Shown: one piece after another, positions 24,754-36,800 of the stretch
Layout of the letters: the number at the start of each line of letters is the position of its first letter
How positions within the stretch are numbered: position 1 is the first letter of the stretch
Origin: Paramecium pentaurelia
Lineage: Eukaryota; Ciliophora; Oligohymenophorea; Peniculida; Parameciidae
Length of the DNA: 64,000 bases
Direction of reading: 5' to 3'
Assembly: GCA_905183005.1 (NCBI GenBank)
Contig: CAJJDO010000099.1
Coordinates: 248,001-312,000 of the forward strand
The notes under the pieces: generated by a model
The model's input: the letters and a program-made list of their open reading frames with translations, nothing else
Databases searched by the model: none
Told to the model about the DNA's origin: nothing
Position numbers and translations under genes: made by a program

Positions 24754-25207
24754 ATGTAAGGACTTCTAAAGACAGCAGCTGAAGAAATGCTTTCTAAAGC
24801 AATTCGAACATATACATTTAATGATTTGATTGTAATTGGTAGACATCCATACAAAAGTTTACCAGAAATGTTAGCATAATATCCAAATAATGGAGTAGGA
24901 TTTAAAGTATGGAGAAAGACTTGGCCAGAAAATAAATATATAATTATTACTGAAGCACATTTCAAAGTAAATAATTTATTTTAAAGAATTTAAGGGATTG
25001 AGAAATGGCAAATTTTTTGGTATCTAATATTACAATGGCAGACCACTTACACCATAACCAATAAAAATAAGAAATTGTAGTAAGAGAGGAACCTGGAAAT
25101 ATGATACAAATAATACTTCAGGAGTATCTGCAAATGGTGTATACTTTAGTGTAGATGATTTGAAAGAGTATTCAAAATTACATTAAAATAGAGAGCAAAA
25201 AGAATGA
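24754..25207 (+). CDS. Probable mitochondrial small-subunit ribosomal protein mS34, 141 aa
   Basis: ATG 24754 to TGA 25205-25207 with a 28-base intron (24967-24994, ending AAG) gives 142 codons. The pattern DLIVIGRHPYKSLPEMLAQ, then GVGFKVWRKTWPENKYI, an E-A-H-F junction, GLRNGKFFGIQYYNGRPLTP, resembles the core of mS34 (MRPS34). That core has a Leu-rich helix, a basic V-R-K-x-W block and a closing WG-x-L-x-F-x-G-like strand. The match is from memory of the family and is moderate; the size is shorter than mammalian mS34. If right, the protein sits in the mitochondrial ribosome. The start is only nine bases after the WD40 stop. Exon 2 reads correctly only with the 28-base intron removed. Confidence 0.55.
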
Positions 25208-25333
25208 TATTATATTTGTTACATAATATTAATGAATAATAATATATAATATTTATATATAAGATAACCACAATTATTAAATATAAATATATATGTTTAA
25301 TTTTTTATAAAGAATAAGATTGACATATATATT

Positions 25334-26842
25334 TCATTTTAAATCACTAACTCTTCTTGAGTGTGTTCTAGTAGTGGCATTCTTATTAATTTTAGTATCT
25401 AAAGTTATTACAGAATATTTTGGTAGTATAGAAGTAATCATACTTTTTATAGGTGAAATTCCAATAATTCTGCTTGAATTTGTTGAATTAAAAATTCTTG
25501 TGGAAACAGGTAGAATTCTATCACTTCTATGTCCATGATTAGCTATTTTCCTTAATATTTCTCTTCTTGTAGTCTATTATTAAAAATAATTAATACAATT
25601 AAACGATCTTTTAAAACTTCAGGTCTTAATTTTTAAATTCCTTTATAAGTTGCAGGACATAACATTTCTTATTTTGCTAATTTACTTAGATCTTATGATA
25701 CATTAACTCCTTTATCAATTTGAATATGACAATTATAACAAACATTAAATTCCATTTCTAAGAATCCTGGATTACCTAATAATTCTTTATATTAATTATA
25801 TTTTAATTTAGGAAATATCTTTCTAATTAAAGTAGGTATTAAATAATTTTAATTAACTTATCTTAATTCTACATCTTATCTAACATCTAATTTTTCAGCC
25901 ATAGTTTTCTTTCTAAGTAGTATTTCTTTCTTTTTTGTTATTAATAATTTATCATTATCACCCATATGATCAAAATTCCAACTTTCAATTATGTTTTTAA
26001 TGTATGTTTTCATTAAATCATTTTTATGAAATAATACATCACACATCTCACATTAACTATCTTTAAGTATATTTTTATATTATTTTAGTATTAATTTTTC
26101 TTAATCAATAAAAGATGGAAGACTAAGTGATTTCATATGTACTTATTCTTATGTAGACCATTTTATAAGAACACAATTAATAAGCCAAATCTAACCAGAA
26201 TTATCTATTTTGATTTCTAATATCATTCTAATAATTTTAGATTTCCATTTCATTAAATCATTACCATGTGCAGCAATAGCACCACTAAAATGTTCTAATC
26301 TTTCTGTTAATGATTTACTATTTATTTATTAAGCTAAAGTTCCATCTCTTTCATGAGTTAATGCTCTCTAATAAATATCAATTGATTTATCATTTAACAT
26401 AAATTTACTTTCAAACTTTTCAAACAATGTTTAATTCTAACTCCATTAAATTATAATTGTCCAATTATAATTTCCTTTTGGATAAACAAATCTTTATAAG
26501 ATTCCATCCTTTTAACCTTAATTCTAAAAGAATTTTGTTAAACTTTCTTTATTAAAAACTGATAATTCTGATTTTGTTCTCCATATTGCCACTATCTCTT
26601 AATTTAATTCTAAAAAATATTAACGAATGTAATTATCATCTAATTTCATTCTTGATTTCATTCTCACTTAAGCTTTCTTACTAAAAAACCATAATTTAGG
26701 AATTGAATTCTCATAAAATATTGTATCTGGAACATTTGCAGATAAAACTATTTTAATATTAATTTTTACAATAATCACCAATAGGGTTCTACAAATGTAA
26801 GAAAGACAATAAATTTATTATTGGTTATTCATGAATTTCCAT
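25334..26842 (-). CDS. Uncharacterised protein with two Cys pairs, 487 aa
   Basis: ATG 26842-26840 to TGA 25336-25334; introns 26769-26748 (22 bases) and 25596-25574 (23 bases); 488 codons. Mostly helical-looking sequence with a balanced composition. Two short Cys motifs, CEMCD (about residue 250) and CYNCH (about residue 370) with a later lone Cys, could bind zinc, but spacing fits no finger I know. The C-terminus (after about residue 410) is rich in Ser, Thr and Arg and likely disordered, with possible phosphorylation sites. No signal peptide or membrane helix. Both introns are strongly supported by frame: intron 1 contains no stop but shifts frame, and intron 2 joins VLKDRLI to TTRREILRK. 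Family not recognised. Confidence 0.75.
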
Positions 26843-26884
26843 TTTATTTATATTAATATTATATCAATAAATATATATACAATA

Positions 26885-28787
26885 TCATTGAAGTTTTTAT
26901 TTTAAACCATATAAGAATAAAAATGCTAGGAATCTATATACAACAATATATCCAAATAGAATTAATGCACACCACCATAATCCAATATCGAAACCATAAA
27001 GATCTTCTGGATCATTTTCATAATACTTCCCTTCATTTTCATTATAAGACATTGCTTCAAATCCATATTTCATTGGACTTAAATATTATAACCATCCAAT
27101 CCAAGGATAAAAAGTCTTTTAATTTGAATAAAATCCTGAAAAAATGATTAATGGAGTTACAATAGCTGGTACAATATTTAATGCTAATTATATATCTTTG
27201 AATGCTGCTCCTGCCATCAATCCTTAAAAATAATATTATATATATAAATACCCATTGAATTTGAACAAACAAATACTAAAACTGATATTAAGAGATGTAT
27301 TAATACTACTTCTCCAGATTAATCATTTAATCCTATCATCCAATAAGCTATTATTTATTATATTAATGGTGAAATAACACAAAATGGAATCTCAATAAGT
27401 TATTTAGCTAAAAAATAAGATTTTGTTGTATATAATTTTGAATTCTCTTCTCTCAAAAATACTTCTCTCTCTACTGAAAAACTTAAAATACATGACATAA
27501 TAGCATTCATTGTAAAATCTACACAAATAAAAAACAAGGCTATATATTTATTAATATAAAATACCTCCAGATATTGATAATAAATCTTCTAATTTACCAT
27601 TATTACGACCAGCTCCCCAAAATACACCTCCTTTTAATAAACCCAAAAATATTGCTTAAATTACTTTTGCTTTAAATTGCATATGATCTCTCATTATATT
27701 TTTGACTCCTCTTGAAGATATTTCACCTATTTAATATGTAAATGAAGTTTCATTAATTTTTAATGGTACATCTGAATTACAACAATTCAAAATTTCAGAT
27801 TCTATTTATTTTTGTAATTTCTATTAATAATTCTCAAAATATAAACTGTAATTCTCAATATTCTACTTATCTTCAGAATGAGTTATAGATAAAAAATAAT
27901 CCATTGGATTAGAATGATCAGGACACTTAAATCCAAAACTACTAAAATGATTAATTATATTCTCTCTAGATCCTTAATATACTAATCTTCCTTGAACCAA
28001 TAACATAATCCTGTCAAACAATAAAAATATATCTGAACTTGGTTAATGTATAGTAAAAATAATAGTTCTGTCTTATTCATCTGCTAATTTTCTTAATTAA
28101 TGGCTATAAATTAATCAAAATTTATAATTACATAATTTAAAAAGCTGTAAAAGAATCTAATCCAGAAGTTGGTTCATCAAGCAATATGCAACTAGGATTA
28201 GATACTAATTCATATCCAATTGATGTTCTTTTTCTCTCTCCACCTGAAATACCTTTCATATTAATTCCTCCAATAAATGTATTCTAACATCTCTCCAATC
28301 TCATACATTTAAGTGTCTCAATAACTCTAGATTACTTTATTTAAGTATCACTGTATTTGAGATTGGCAGCAAATTCAAGTGCTTCTTTAGGAGTCATAGT
28401 TTCCATTAAAACATCATTTTGCATCACATATGAAGCAAATTAAGAAAACTTTTCATAGTCATATGGACAACTATTAGCCAATAATTTCCCAGTCAATTTA
28501 TTGGTTTTAGAATTAGTAATTCGACAAGCCAAAACATTCAGTAATGTTGTCTTACCTGCACCAGAACTTCCCATTATTGCTGTAACATGTCCACCAGGAC
28601 AGATACCATTTATATTATCAAGAATTACTCTTTTCTCTAATAATATTCTTTAATAATTACTTATTTCATAGGTAATATTTTAGAAAACTAAATCAACAAC
28701 TTTTCTACTTCGGAGTGTTTTTGATGTAGAAGGTTCGGGTTTGTTAGTATTTAATGGAGTCATCTCTTACTTAATAGTCTCTGTCAT
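26885..28787 (-). CDS. ABCG-type half-transporter, 606 aa
   Basis: ATG 28787-28785 to TGA 26887-26885, introns 28131-28104 (28 bases), 27564-27540 (25) and 27251-27223 (29, ending AAG), 607 codons. Walker A GSSGAGKTT, signature ISGGERKR, Walker B ILLDEPTSGLDS and H-loop TIHQPSSDIF are followed by six membrane segments including YLSPMKYGFEAM. Compared with the tandem pair at 13.2-17.1 kb it lacks the intron before IGG.NMKG, keeps the one after the Walker B region, has a new one in the membrane domain (after SISGG) and shares the last (SNSMG-LMAG). It is therefore an older paralogue, separated from the pair by the V-ATPase, WD and other genes. Substrate unknown. Confidence 0.94.
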
Positions 28788-28990
28788 ATTTCAATAAATA
28801 TTCTTAATAATATTCTCGGATTTCAGAATTTCAGATTTACTTTAATACTCTTTTTTTTACATTATTCCAACAATGATATTCAATTTAATATGGAAATTAA
28901 TATGATAAGACTATTGGATTCTTTTATGATTTTTAATATTTTATAAATTATGAATTATGGTAATGTACATATCTGACATATCAATAAATT

Positions 28991-29182
28991 TCATAACAAT
29001 AGAGAATGCACCAGAGAGCCTGATTATAGTTTTTGTAAATTGGTTGGAAGCTATGAAATTCTAGAGTATTTGGCTTTTGGTTTTCCAAGTTATTTAAAGC
29101 TTTCTTAATCAACATACTAAACAATCTCAATGTTTCCATTCAAAACTAGTTTAGGGAAATTAGTATTTGAAATGGGTTCCAT
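28991..29182 (-). CDS. Small uncharacterised ORF, 63 aa
   Basis: ATG 29182-29180 to TGA 28993-28991, 64 codons without intron. Composition is protein-like (MEPISNTNFPKLVLNGNIE, later FKQLGKPKAKYSRISQLP) rather than the A/T noise around it. It fills most of the otherwise empty 580-base interval between the ABCG gene and the next plus-strand gene. No membrane segment, signal peptide or known motif. It could be a real micro-protein or the remains of a longer gene. Confidence 0.4.
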
Positions 29183-29368
29183 TAAATTATTTATTACCTC
29201 AAATAAATTATATTTGTAAGAAATAAATATGAGTATCTTATATAGATTATTATATATCAGAATATATTGAATTGATAATTGAATTATTCTGATTAATAAT
29301 AAGAATCATGTTACACTTAACTTAACAACTAATTTGATGAAACTATTATTGAATTTTGAATGATATCA

Positions 29369-30820
29369 ATGTATTAGTCTAATGAAAAACAGAATAATAT
29401 AATAAATTATCAACATAAAATGTCTTATAGTTCATAATAATCGATAAAATTAGAAGATTATAGAGAGATAGCTGTTGATATATCATAAAGTTTGATTGCA
29501 GTTCGTTCAATAATAAGAGAGATATTAAGGCGTTCTAGTGTGATTTTAATAGAAAAGCATATCGAATAATCAATTCCCTTAATAATGCCAAAATGGACAT
29601 TATAATATTCAGAAGATGTTGTATCATTAGGGATTCATGAACCTGATGAAATGATGACAGAGAAAATTAATTAAGGTTTGGTTCTAGAAACAGAACCAGA
29701 AAGAAGAATTGAAGATTGTTGGAGAAGTTATATTGCAAATATTGATTTAAAGTTTCATTAGACAACACATACTAGTCATAGTGTAACAAAATCTCATTTT
29801 TCTATTAATCCAGGCTATTAGAGAAGTTCTGTTACAATAAAAAGAGTTTCACAAATACTAAAAACTCAATTTGAACCATTTGAACCAGAGTTTGTTAATA
29901 TGTATCAAAAAATAGAGGAAGATCCATTTGATTAAGGATTGAGATAATAATTGGAAAGAGATTAATTATTAAGATAATAAAAATGGTAGGCTGAATAATA
30001 AAGGATTGCAGAGAAAAAAGAATAATTGAGATAGATTAGATTATTAGCAAGTTCATTTACAGGTGATAAGAAATATACTTTTGATTATGAGGGGAAATTT
30101 ATGCCATAAAATATACCTTAGGTTGAATAATTGGCACCAATTAGACCTAGAGTAAGTTCTATGGTTTAGTTATAAGAAAAGAATAAAATTATAGAATTTG
30201 GGAAATCATTTGCTCATGTAAAAATAGAAGGAGATAAACCTTTTTTGGGAAGTCAAATGAATTTTTAATAGAAATAATAATAGAATGTATTTGATTAAAT
30301 TGAAGTAGCTAAAGGTGTTACTTTGACTGAAGGTATAAATTAAAAATAAGGACCTTCATTCTCAAATAATTAATATATATAATTATGGGAAGAGGGATTA
30401 AAATTAACAAAAAGTGAATATCAATAATATGTATAAGGATTATAAGGAGGAGTTAAATTATAAAAGATTATATAAGATACATCTATTAATGATTTAGAAC
30501 CATCTCGAGTTAATTTAAATACATCTATTGTAAATTCAACAACTGTAAAAGAAGGTTCAATTAGGATAGATGGAAATATAAGTGTGGAAGAATTATTAAT
30601 TACAGAAGAACCAAAACCTATCAAAATTGATGTTTAATAACCATTACCAAAATTGTTATTAAAATAAAAAGATCTCTCATAATTATTGACACTTACTAAT
30701 GAAATATTGAAATAAGGCAAACCTAAATTACCAAAAGTTATGAGTTCATAACATTCTCTACCATAACTACCTAAAAATCCTAGAGATAGAACAATAAGTT
30801 AATTATAAAAATATAAATGA
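29369..30820 (+). CDS. Uncharacterised protein with central helical region, 483 aa
   Basis: Uninterrupted 484-codon frame from ATG 29369 to TGA 30818-30820. A conserved-looking N-terminal half (ETEPERRIEDCWRSYIAN near residue 105) leads to a charged helical stretch rich in Gln, Arg and Glu. A compact motif follows, FTGDKKYTFDYEGKFMP (about residue 235), then a region of Pro, Val and Gln. The C-terminal 180 residues are low complexity and basic at the very end. The YTFDYEGK-type motif resembles ones in conserved ciliary proteins of unknown function, but I cannot name the family. An internal ATG 17 codons in (29420) is an alternative start. The stop lies 30 bases from the convergent stop of the BEACH gene. 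Confidence 0.75.
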
Positions 30821-30850
30821 TTATTTAATTATGATAATCTAATTTGTTAT

Positions 30851-33800
30851 TCAAATAATAGAGAGTCCTCCTTCCTTCAATTTTTATCTTAGTATCAGTC
30901 TATAATCTATTTTTATAGAATAATATCATACCATATTTTTCATCCATTAAATATAATATTTGATTATCTATTGCAATCAAATAAATGTGTTTAATTTAAT
31001 ATTCTTTTTAGATTTAATATCTATCAAAACTTATATGTAGAACTGATATTTAACTTCCCCTTAATTTTACCTATTTGAACAGTATTTGTTCATAATTTAA
31101 ACTTCCTAATTATTATTGCTGTAATTTCAGATCAAATATATCAAAAATATAAATGATAGGTACAAAATTAGACAAGTTTTCTTCTATATTTTAATTCAAT
31201 GTATACAACAACTAATATAATAAATATCAGGCTATACAAATTTAGATGAAAAAGGAGTAGTGAACATAATATTCTTAGTAACTCTATTTAATAAATTCAT
31301 AGTCTTTAGATATTATTAACCATTTATTGTATATATACAAATTTATGAATTTACTCTCTTAAATACCAAAAAATACATCTAAATTTAACATTAACTATCC
31401 AAATAAATTGTATGTAATAAACTTTAAAATATATTATATATTACTTTCCTTCTAAAGTTAATAGGTTAGCTATATTCTTATAGTCTACTGTTAATATAAG
31501 AAAATCTGTTAAATCTATACATAAAATTCCATTCTTTAATTATTTTGTAAATAATTCTTTTGCTTACATTTATGGTCTGAATTAGAGTTCAAATAATTAT
31601 AATAATCCATCCAATGATCCAATTGCTAAAATATTTGATACAGCATGATATCTAACACATGATGTTCTTTTTACATTTTTTAATGAAATATCTATATCTA
31701 ATTCCTTCATTTTATTCCTTAAATCATAGATTTTTACACTCTTATCTAAGAATCCAACTAAACAGAAATATAAATTGTAATTCTATTTCTCTCCATAAAT
31801 ACTATAAAATTAGGAGTCATAATAATCTCCAAAATTATATTCCTGTTCATAAATGAAAGCAAATAAATTTTAAGGATTACATCCATCTATTTTTATCTCT
31901 GGCAATTTCTTTTCCTATTTAAGGTAGACTTATTAATAATAATATTCTTAATCCTCTTAATTTTTAGCCTTTATTAAGGTTAAATTATTATATTTCTCAT
32001 CATCAGCTTACAAAATATAATTAAGTTTTTTAGAATAAGGATAAAATCCTAGAATTTATGATTTGTTTAATTAATTTTTTATTTTCTTTTATTAAAAGAC
32101 AATACCCTTATTTATTTTATTTGGGTTATCACCAAAAAAGGGGATTTAATTTGTAAATAATTACAAACTATACATTCTCTTTTAATGAGCCTTTTGAAAC
32201 AATTATTTAGGTGTTTAACCTAAATAATAAAGTTTAGTTAAATATGATCGAATTGTTTAATGATTATAATTCTAATTTAATATCTTTTGTAAATTTTATT
32301 CATATGTTAGATAATGAAATAGATTCATATTTTCTTTTGCATTATATCCATTATTATTGATTCCAAATATTAAATCTATCCAGCTATTTAATTAATTAGA
32401 TACTTAATCACTCTCCAATGCTTATCTCATTCTATAAACAAATTCTTCTGCTGTTTATGTTTTTACCCACTTTGGTAATACTACATCAGGAATGCTTGAT
32501 TGTTATTATAATGTCTCAAAAGAGAGATAATTACTAAATATACTAATACAAATACATATTCCTTAGAAATTAAGGCATATAATAGAATTCTGGAATCAAC
32601 TCTTTGTTATCATATTTTATACTATTTTCCCATTATTAATTTATACTAAAAAATAACCAATCTGAATGTTCAATCAATTTATAAGATTTTAATCTTATTA
32701 AATAATTTAGAACAGTTTAAATATTTGAATAATGATATTTATGTTGATAGTTTTCATCTTTTAAATATATTTCTCTCTCTTGGTATTCTTTAATAATTTA
32801 TTCTGGTTTTCTTGAAATTGCACCAATTGGTAATTTAAAATTTCTAAATGTATTTTATTCTTACTCTTATTTGAAATCAATTTATTAGGAATAATAATTT
32901 GAAATGACCCATGGAAATACAAAGTATTAACTTAAATCATTATAAGTTCTTCCTGAAAAAGTGTTCACTAACATTAAGTATTGAAAGTTTGATAATTTTC
33001 CTTCAACCCATTTTTATTAATAATTCATTTTCTTAAATTCTTCAATTGGATCAATTACTTATACTTATTTCTTTTTAAATTTTTATAATAATTCTTATTA
33101 TTCTTAATTTGTAAATAAATTGAAAAAGTAATTCTATCTATTAATAAATATCTCTATAGCAATTTCCATTAATAAAAATCTCCTTGGATATATATTAATT
33201 ATCTAAGCTAGAGAAATTTAAAGAAATAAATCCTCTGTTGTTTATATTACCTCTGGACTAGAAAATAATTCTTAGAATTCTAATTCTTCTTATTGAAACT
33301 AAATACATTAATTTGTTTCATTAAATCTTAAAAATCCTTAATAAGCCCCTTCTTAAGTTATATATTCACAATAATATTTAGTAATCCCTAATTGATTTTT
33401 ATCTGATTATCCTTTTTTAATATTATTGAATGCATAATTTAGTTTATATTAAATTAATTATTCTTTTTTTATAGATGATATTGTATTAGTTCTCTTTATT
33501 AATTTACCAACTTAATTAGGTGTTTCTAAATATGAATTATAAAATTATATTATTTTAGTTATTTTTAAATATGGTCTTTTTCTTGTCATGTCTTCTGAAT
33601 ATTCTATCTTTTTCAATTGCATACTCTCTAAAACTTCAAATTTAAATTACTTATGGGTAATAAATTTATTTAATTCTTGTTAAAGTATTTATAATTAGTC
33701 TTCAACAATAAACAATAATTATTATCTTTCCTCTTAATCTAAATTCTTAGTCCTCAAATCTTGTTTATAAATATCTCTAAATTAAGATATATCCAATAAT

Positions 33801-36800
33801 TTTGAATCTACTAATAAATTACTTTATGTTCTTGGTATTACTAGAGGATCAATAATTCTAGGATACAATAACCAAAGTTTATGAATGAATTCATAATATA
33901 TTTGAATATCCATGAATATACTTAATTTAATTATATTTGCTAATTCATCATCGATTGAATCTATTTAAGATAAATCATAAGTATTATTTATTGATATTTA
34001 ATTTTATAAAGTTTACTTTTTTAATTTATTAAGCTAATTGAAAGCTATGAATATTTATTTTTGAGCTTTCTCTTTATATATTAAGCATTCAATTAAATTA
34101 TGATCTACCATTTTCCATTTAATAAATTTAGTCAATTAATATTTTTTAAATATTTCTTGAATTTCATTTTAATTTTTTAATTCTTACTTATCTATCTTAT
34201 TAAGTGAATTATCTTATAATAAAAAATAATAAATTAAAAGTTAATAAAATTTAGAATGATTTATTAATTTAGATTTTTTTTCTTTTTTTTTCATTTGCTC
34301 TTTATAATTATCTTAATGATATAACAATTCTGTTAAATTTTTTTTGTATTATTTCCTTGTTTGTAATAAAGGAACTGAGAATTCTTCATCAATTAATAAT
34401 TTAATTCTTTAACAACTTTATTAATCAATTCTACCTTCTATGCTATATTAATTAATAGATAAATAATTTTTTATTGGTTTCTTCATTTATGGAATTTTAA
34501 CAAATGGTGCAATTAATTATATCATTAACCTTTTTATACCTCCATTTGGTAAAAGTCTATTGTTTTACTTTCTTAATTTATCATAATCTTCTTTAATCTA
34601 TTATAATGTAAAAGTATCTTCAATACAAGGTAAAAAGAAATTATGATCATAAAATAAGATATCTAAATAATTAAATAGATCAATTCCCTTGTCCATTATC
34701 TAAGAGTATTTATCCCAATTAATAGATTCAAGATTTTGAATTTCTCCTATGCATTATTCAATATGTAGATATATTATTATGATATTTATTAATTTACTTC
34801 CATCTTCTTTAACTTAAAATTACTATACTTATTTTAATGCATAAAATTAGATTATTGTAGGATAAATAGCTTATAAATATAAATTAAAACTATCATTATT
34901 TATTATTTAGCTTTAAATATGTATTTAATATAAGATTTCAATTGTGAAATTTGAGTACAATTCTATTAGATAAATAATACAATATGTAAATAAATCAGAA
35001 ATATTTTAATTTTTATTTATAGAAGTAGTCATAAGATGTTTGATTAATAAAGTGTAATTTTATAATTTAATTAGATTCATTAATAAAATATCTGATTGTT
35101 ATTTTCTTAATACAATATTTTTAAATTAATCCAAAAACCAAATTATTATTTTTTCATTTATTGAATCATTTATTAATTGATATTAATACAATTAATTAAT
35201 AAATCTTAACAATTAGTTAACTAATTGTATATCTTCTTCAAAATACTTAATTAAAGATAATATTTTTGAAATTAAACAATATCCAATTACTGTTTATTAT
35301 TTATGTGAAATATAATCATAATAAATTTATAATTAATTCAATTCTCCATCTTCTTTATAATTATATCTTAATTATTAAACTATTGAAAAATAAATTGAAA
35401 ATGTCAATTCATTCAATTTATCAAATACTTCTAATTCATAAAAATATATTTAATTAGTTATATACAATTTTTAATACTTATCTAAAATTTAAATAATGAT
35501 ATTTTTATAAATATTTAAATCTTCTTCTTCCTCATCTTTTAATTTAATTTTTTATTTCATTCTTTCTCCTATTAAAATATCTATTATTTATAATATATCT
35601 AAAGTGAATAGGTTAAAAGATTATTAAATTAATATTAAATTAAAAATTTTACTAATGGAATTTATATCAGCAATTTATACAATTCCTTAATATTGAATAC
35701 AATTAACTAAGGAATATGGTTATAAATTAATAGCTTCAATATCAATAAATTCTTAACTCTTTTTCAAAGAAACCAAAGTAAATATATATCTACTTTCAAA
35801 ATATAAATGAATATTAATTAATTCATTTAAACAATTTTGGTTAATCAAATTCTATAGTACTGATTTTGTACATATAATCTTTATTTATTCTAAAGTAGTG
35901 AATTTATTATCCAATATCTTTATAATAGTAATCAGATATTAAATCTAAGCTTATTCATTTTTGATTATATTATATATAGACATTAATTTATTAATGAATT
36001 CATTAGAAATTCTTTCATTATTTTAAATCCACCTTTTACAATTATCTTCAAGATATTATAGATTTTAAGAATTAAACAAATTATTCTAAAATTAAATATT
36101 TTCTTTGAATAAATCCAATATTAACATTATAATTTCTTCATAATCACTTACATTTTTGTTTTTACATAAGTCATATAATAAATCTAAAATCATATAAAAG
36201 ATGTTGACTCCTCCACATTATTAGATAAAATTAATTCCTTATTTCATATTCAAAATATAGACATTCTGTAAATATGTATTAAATTAATTATGCATATATG
36301 GTGTAATTAAAAAAATATCATCAAATTTATATACATTTTCTCTTATGACTCCTGTATTAATGAAGTTTATTGTTTGTTTTTATATATTTATTTTATTAGT
36401 TTATTCAAATTAAATCTTATATTTATTTATTATTAAATTGAATTCTGATACATGTCCCTCAAATGAATATTAACTCATTAAATTCAATGAATTATTATAT
36501 TAAATTTAATAATAGTTATTCTATTCATTTTATATCCAAATATTATCGTTCAATTTAATTCCCAAAATGAACTTATAAAATTAGAGTTACTAATTCTATT
36601 GTGATTTTAATTAAAAATTAAATATTTATTCATTAATTTTAAGTATTAGATATTAATTATTTTTAATTTAAAAATCTAAATTAAACCATTATGACAAGTC
36701 TAGATTAGTTTGATAATCTTATTCCTAATAGGTTTCATCTTATTTATAAATAATAAAAAATGTCTATTAATTAATAGCTATTTGGATTTCTTGATTTTTA

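Noticed and set aside
24739..24760. Fusion of the WD40 and mS34-like genes
   Set aside because: A TGA, the only stop in this code, lies between them and both proteins are complete on their own.
26923..27272. Standard-code ORFs on either strand
   Set aside because: Shadows of the third ABCG gene, which reads cleanly with TAA/TAG as Gln; the same applies to nearly all short standard-code ORFs in the window.
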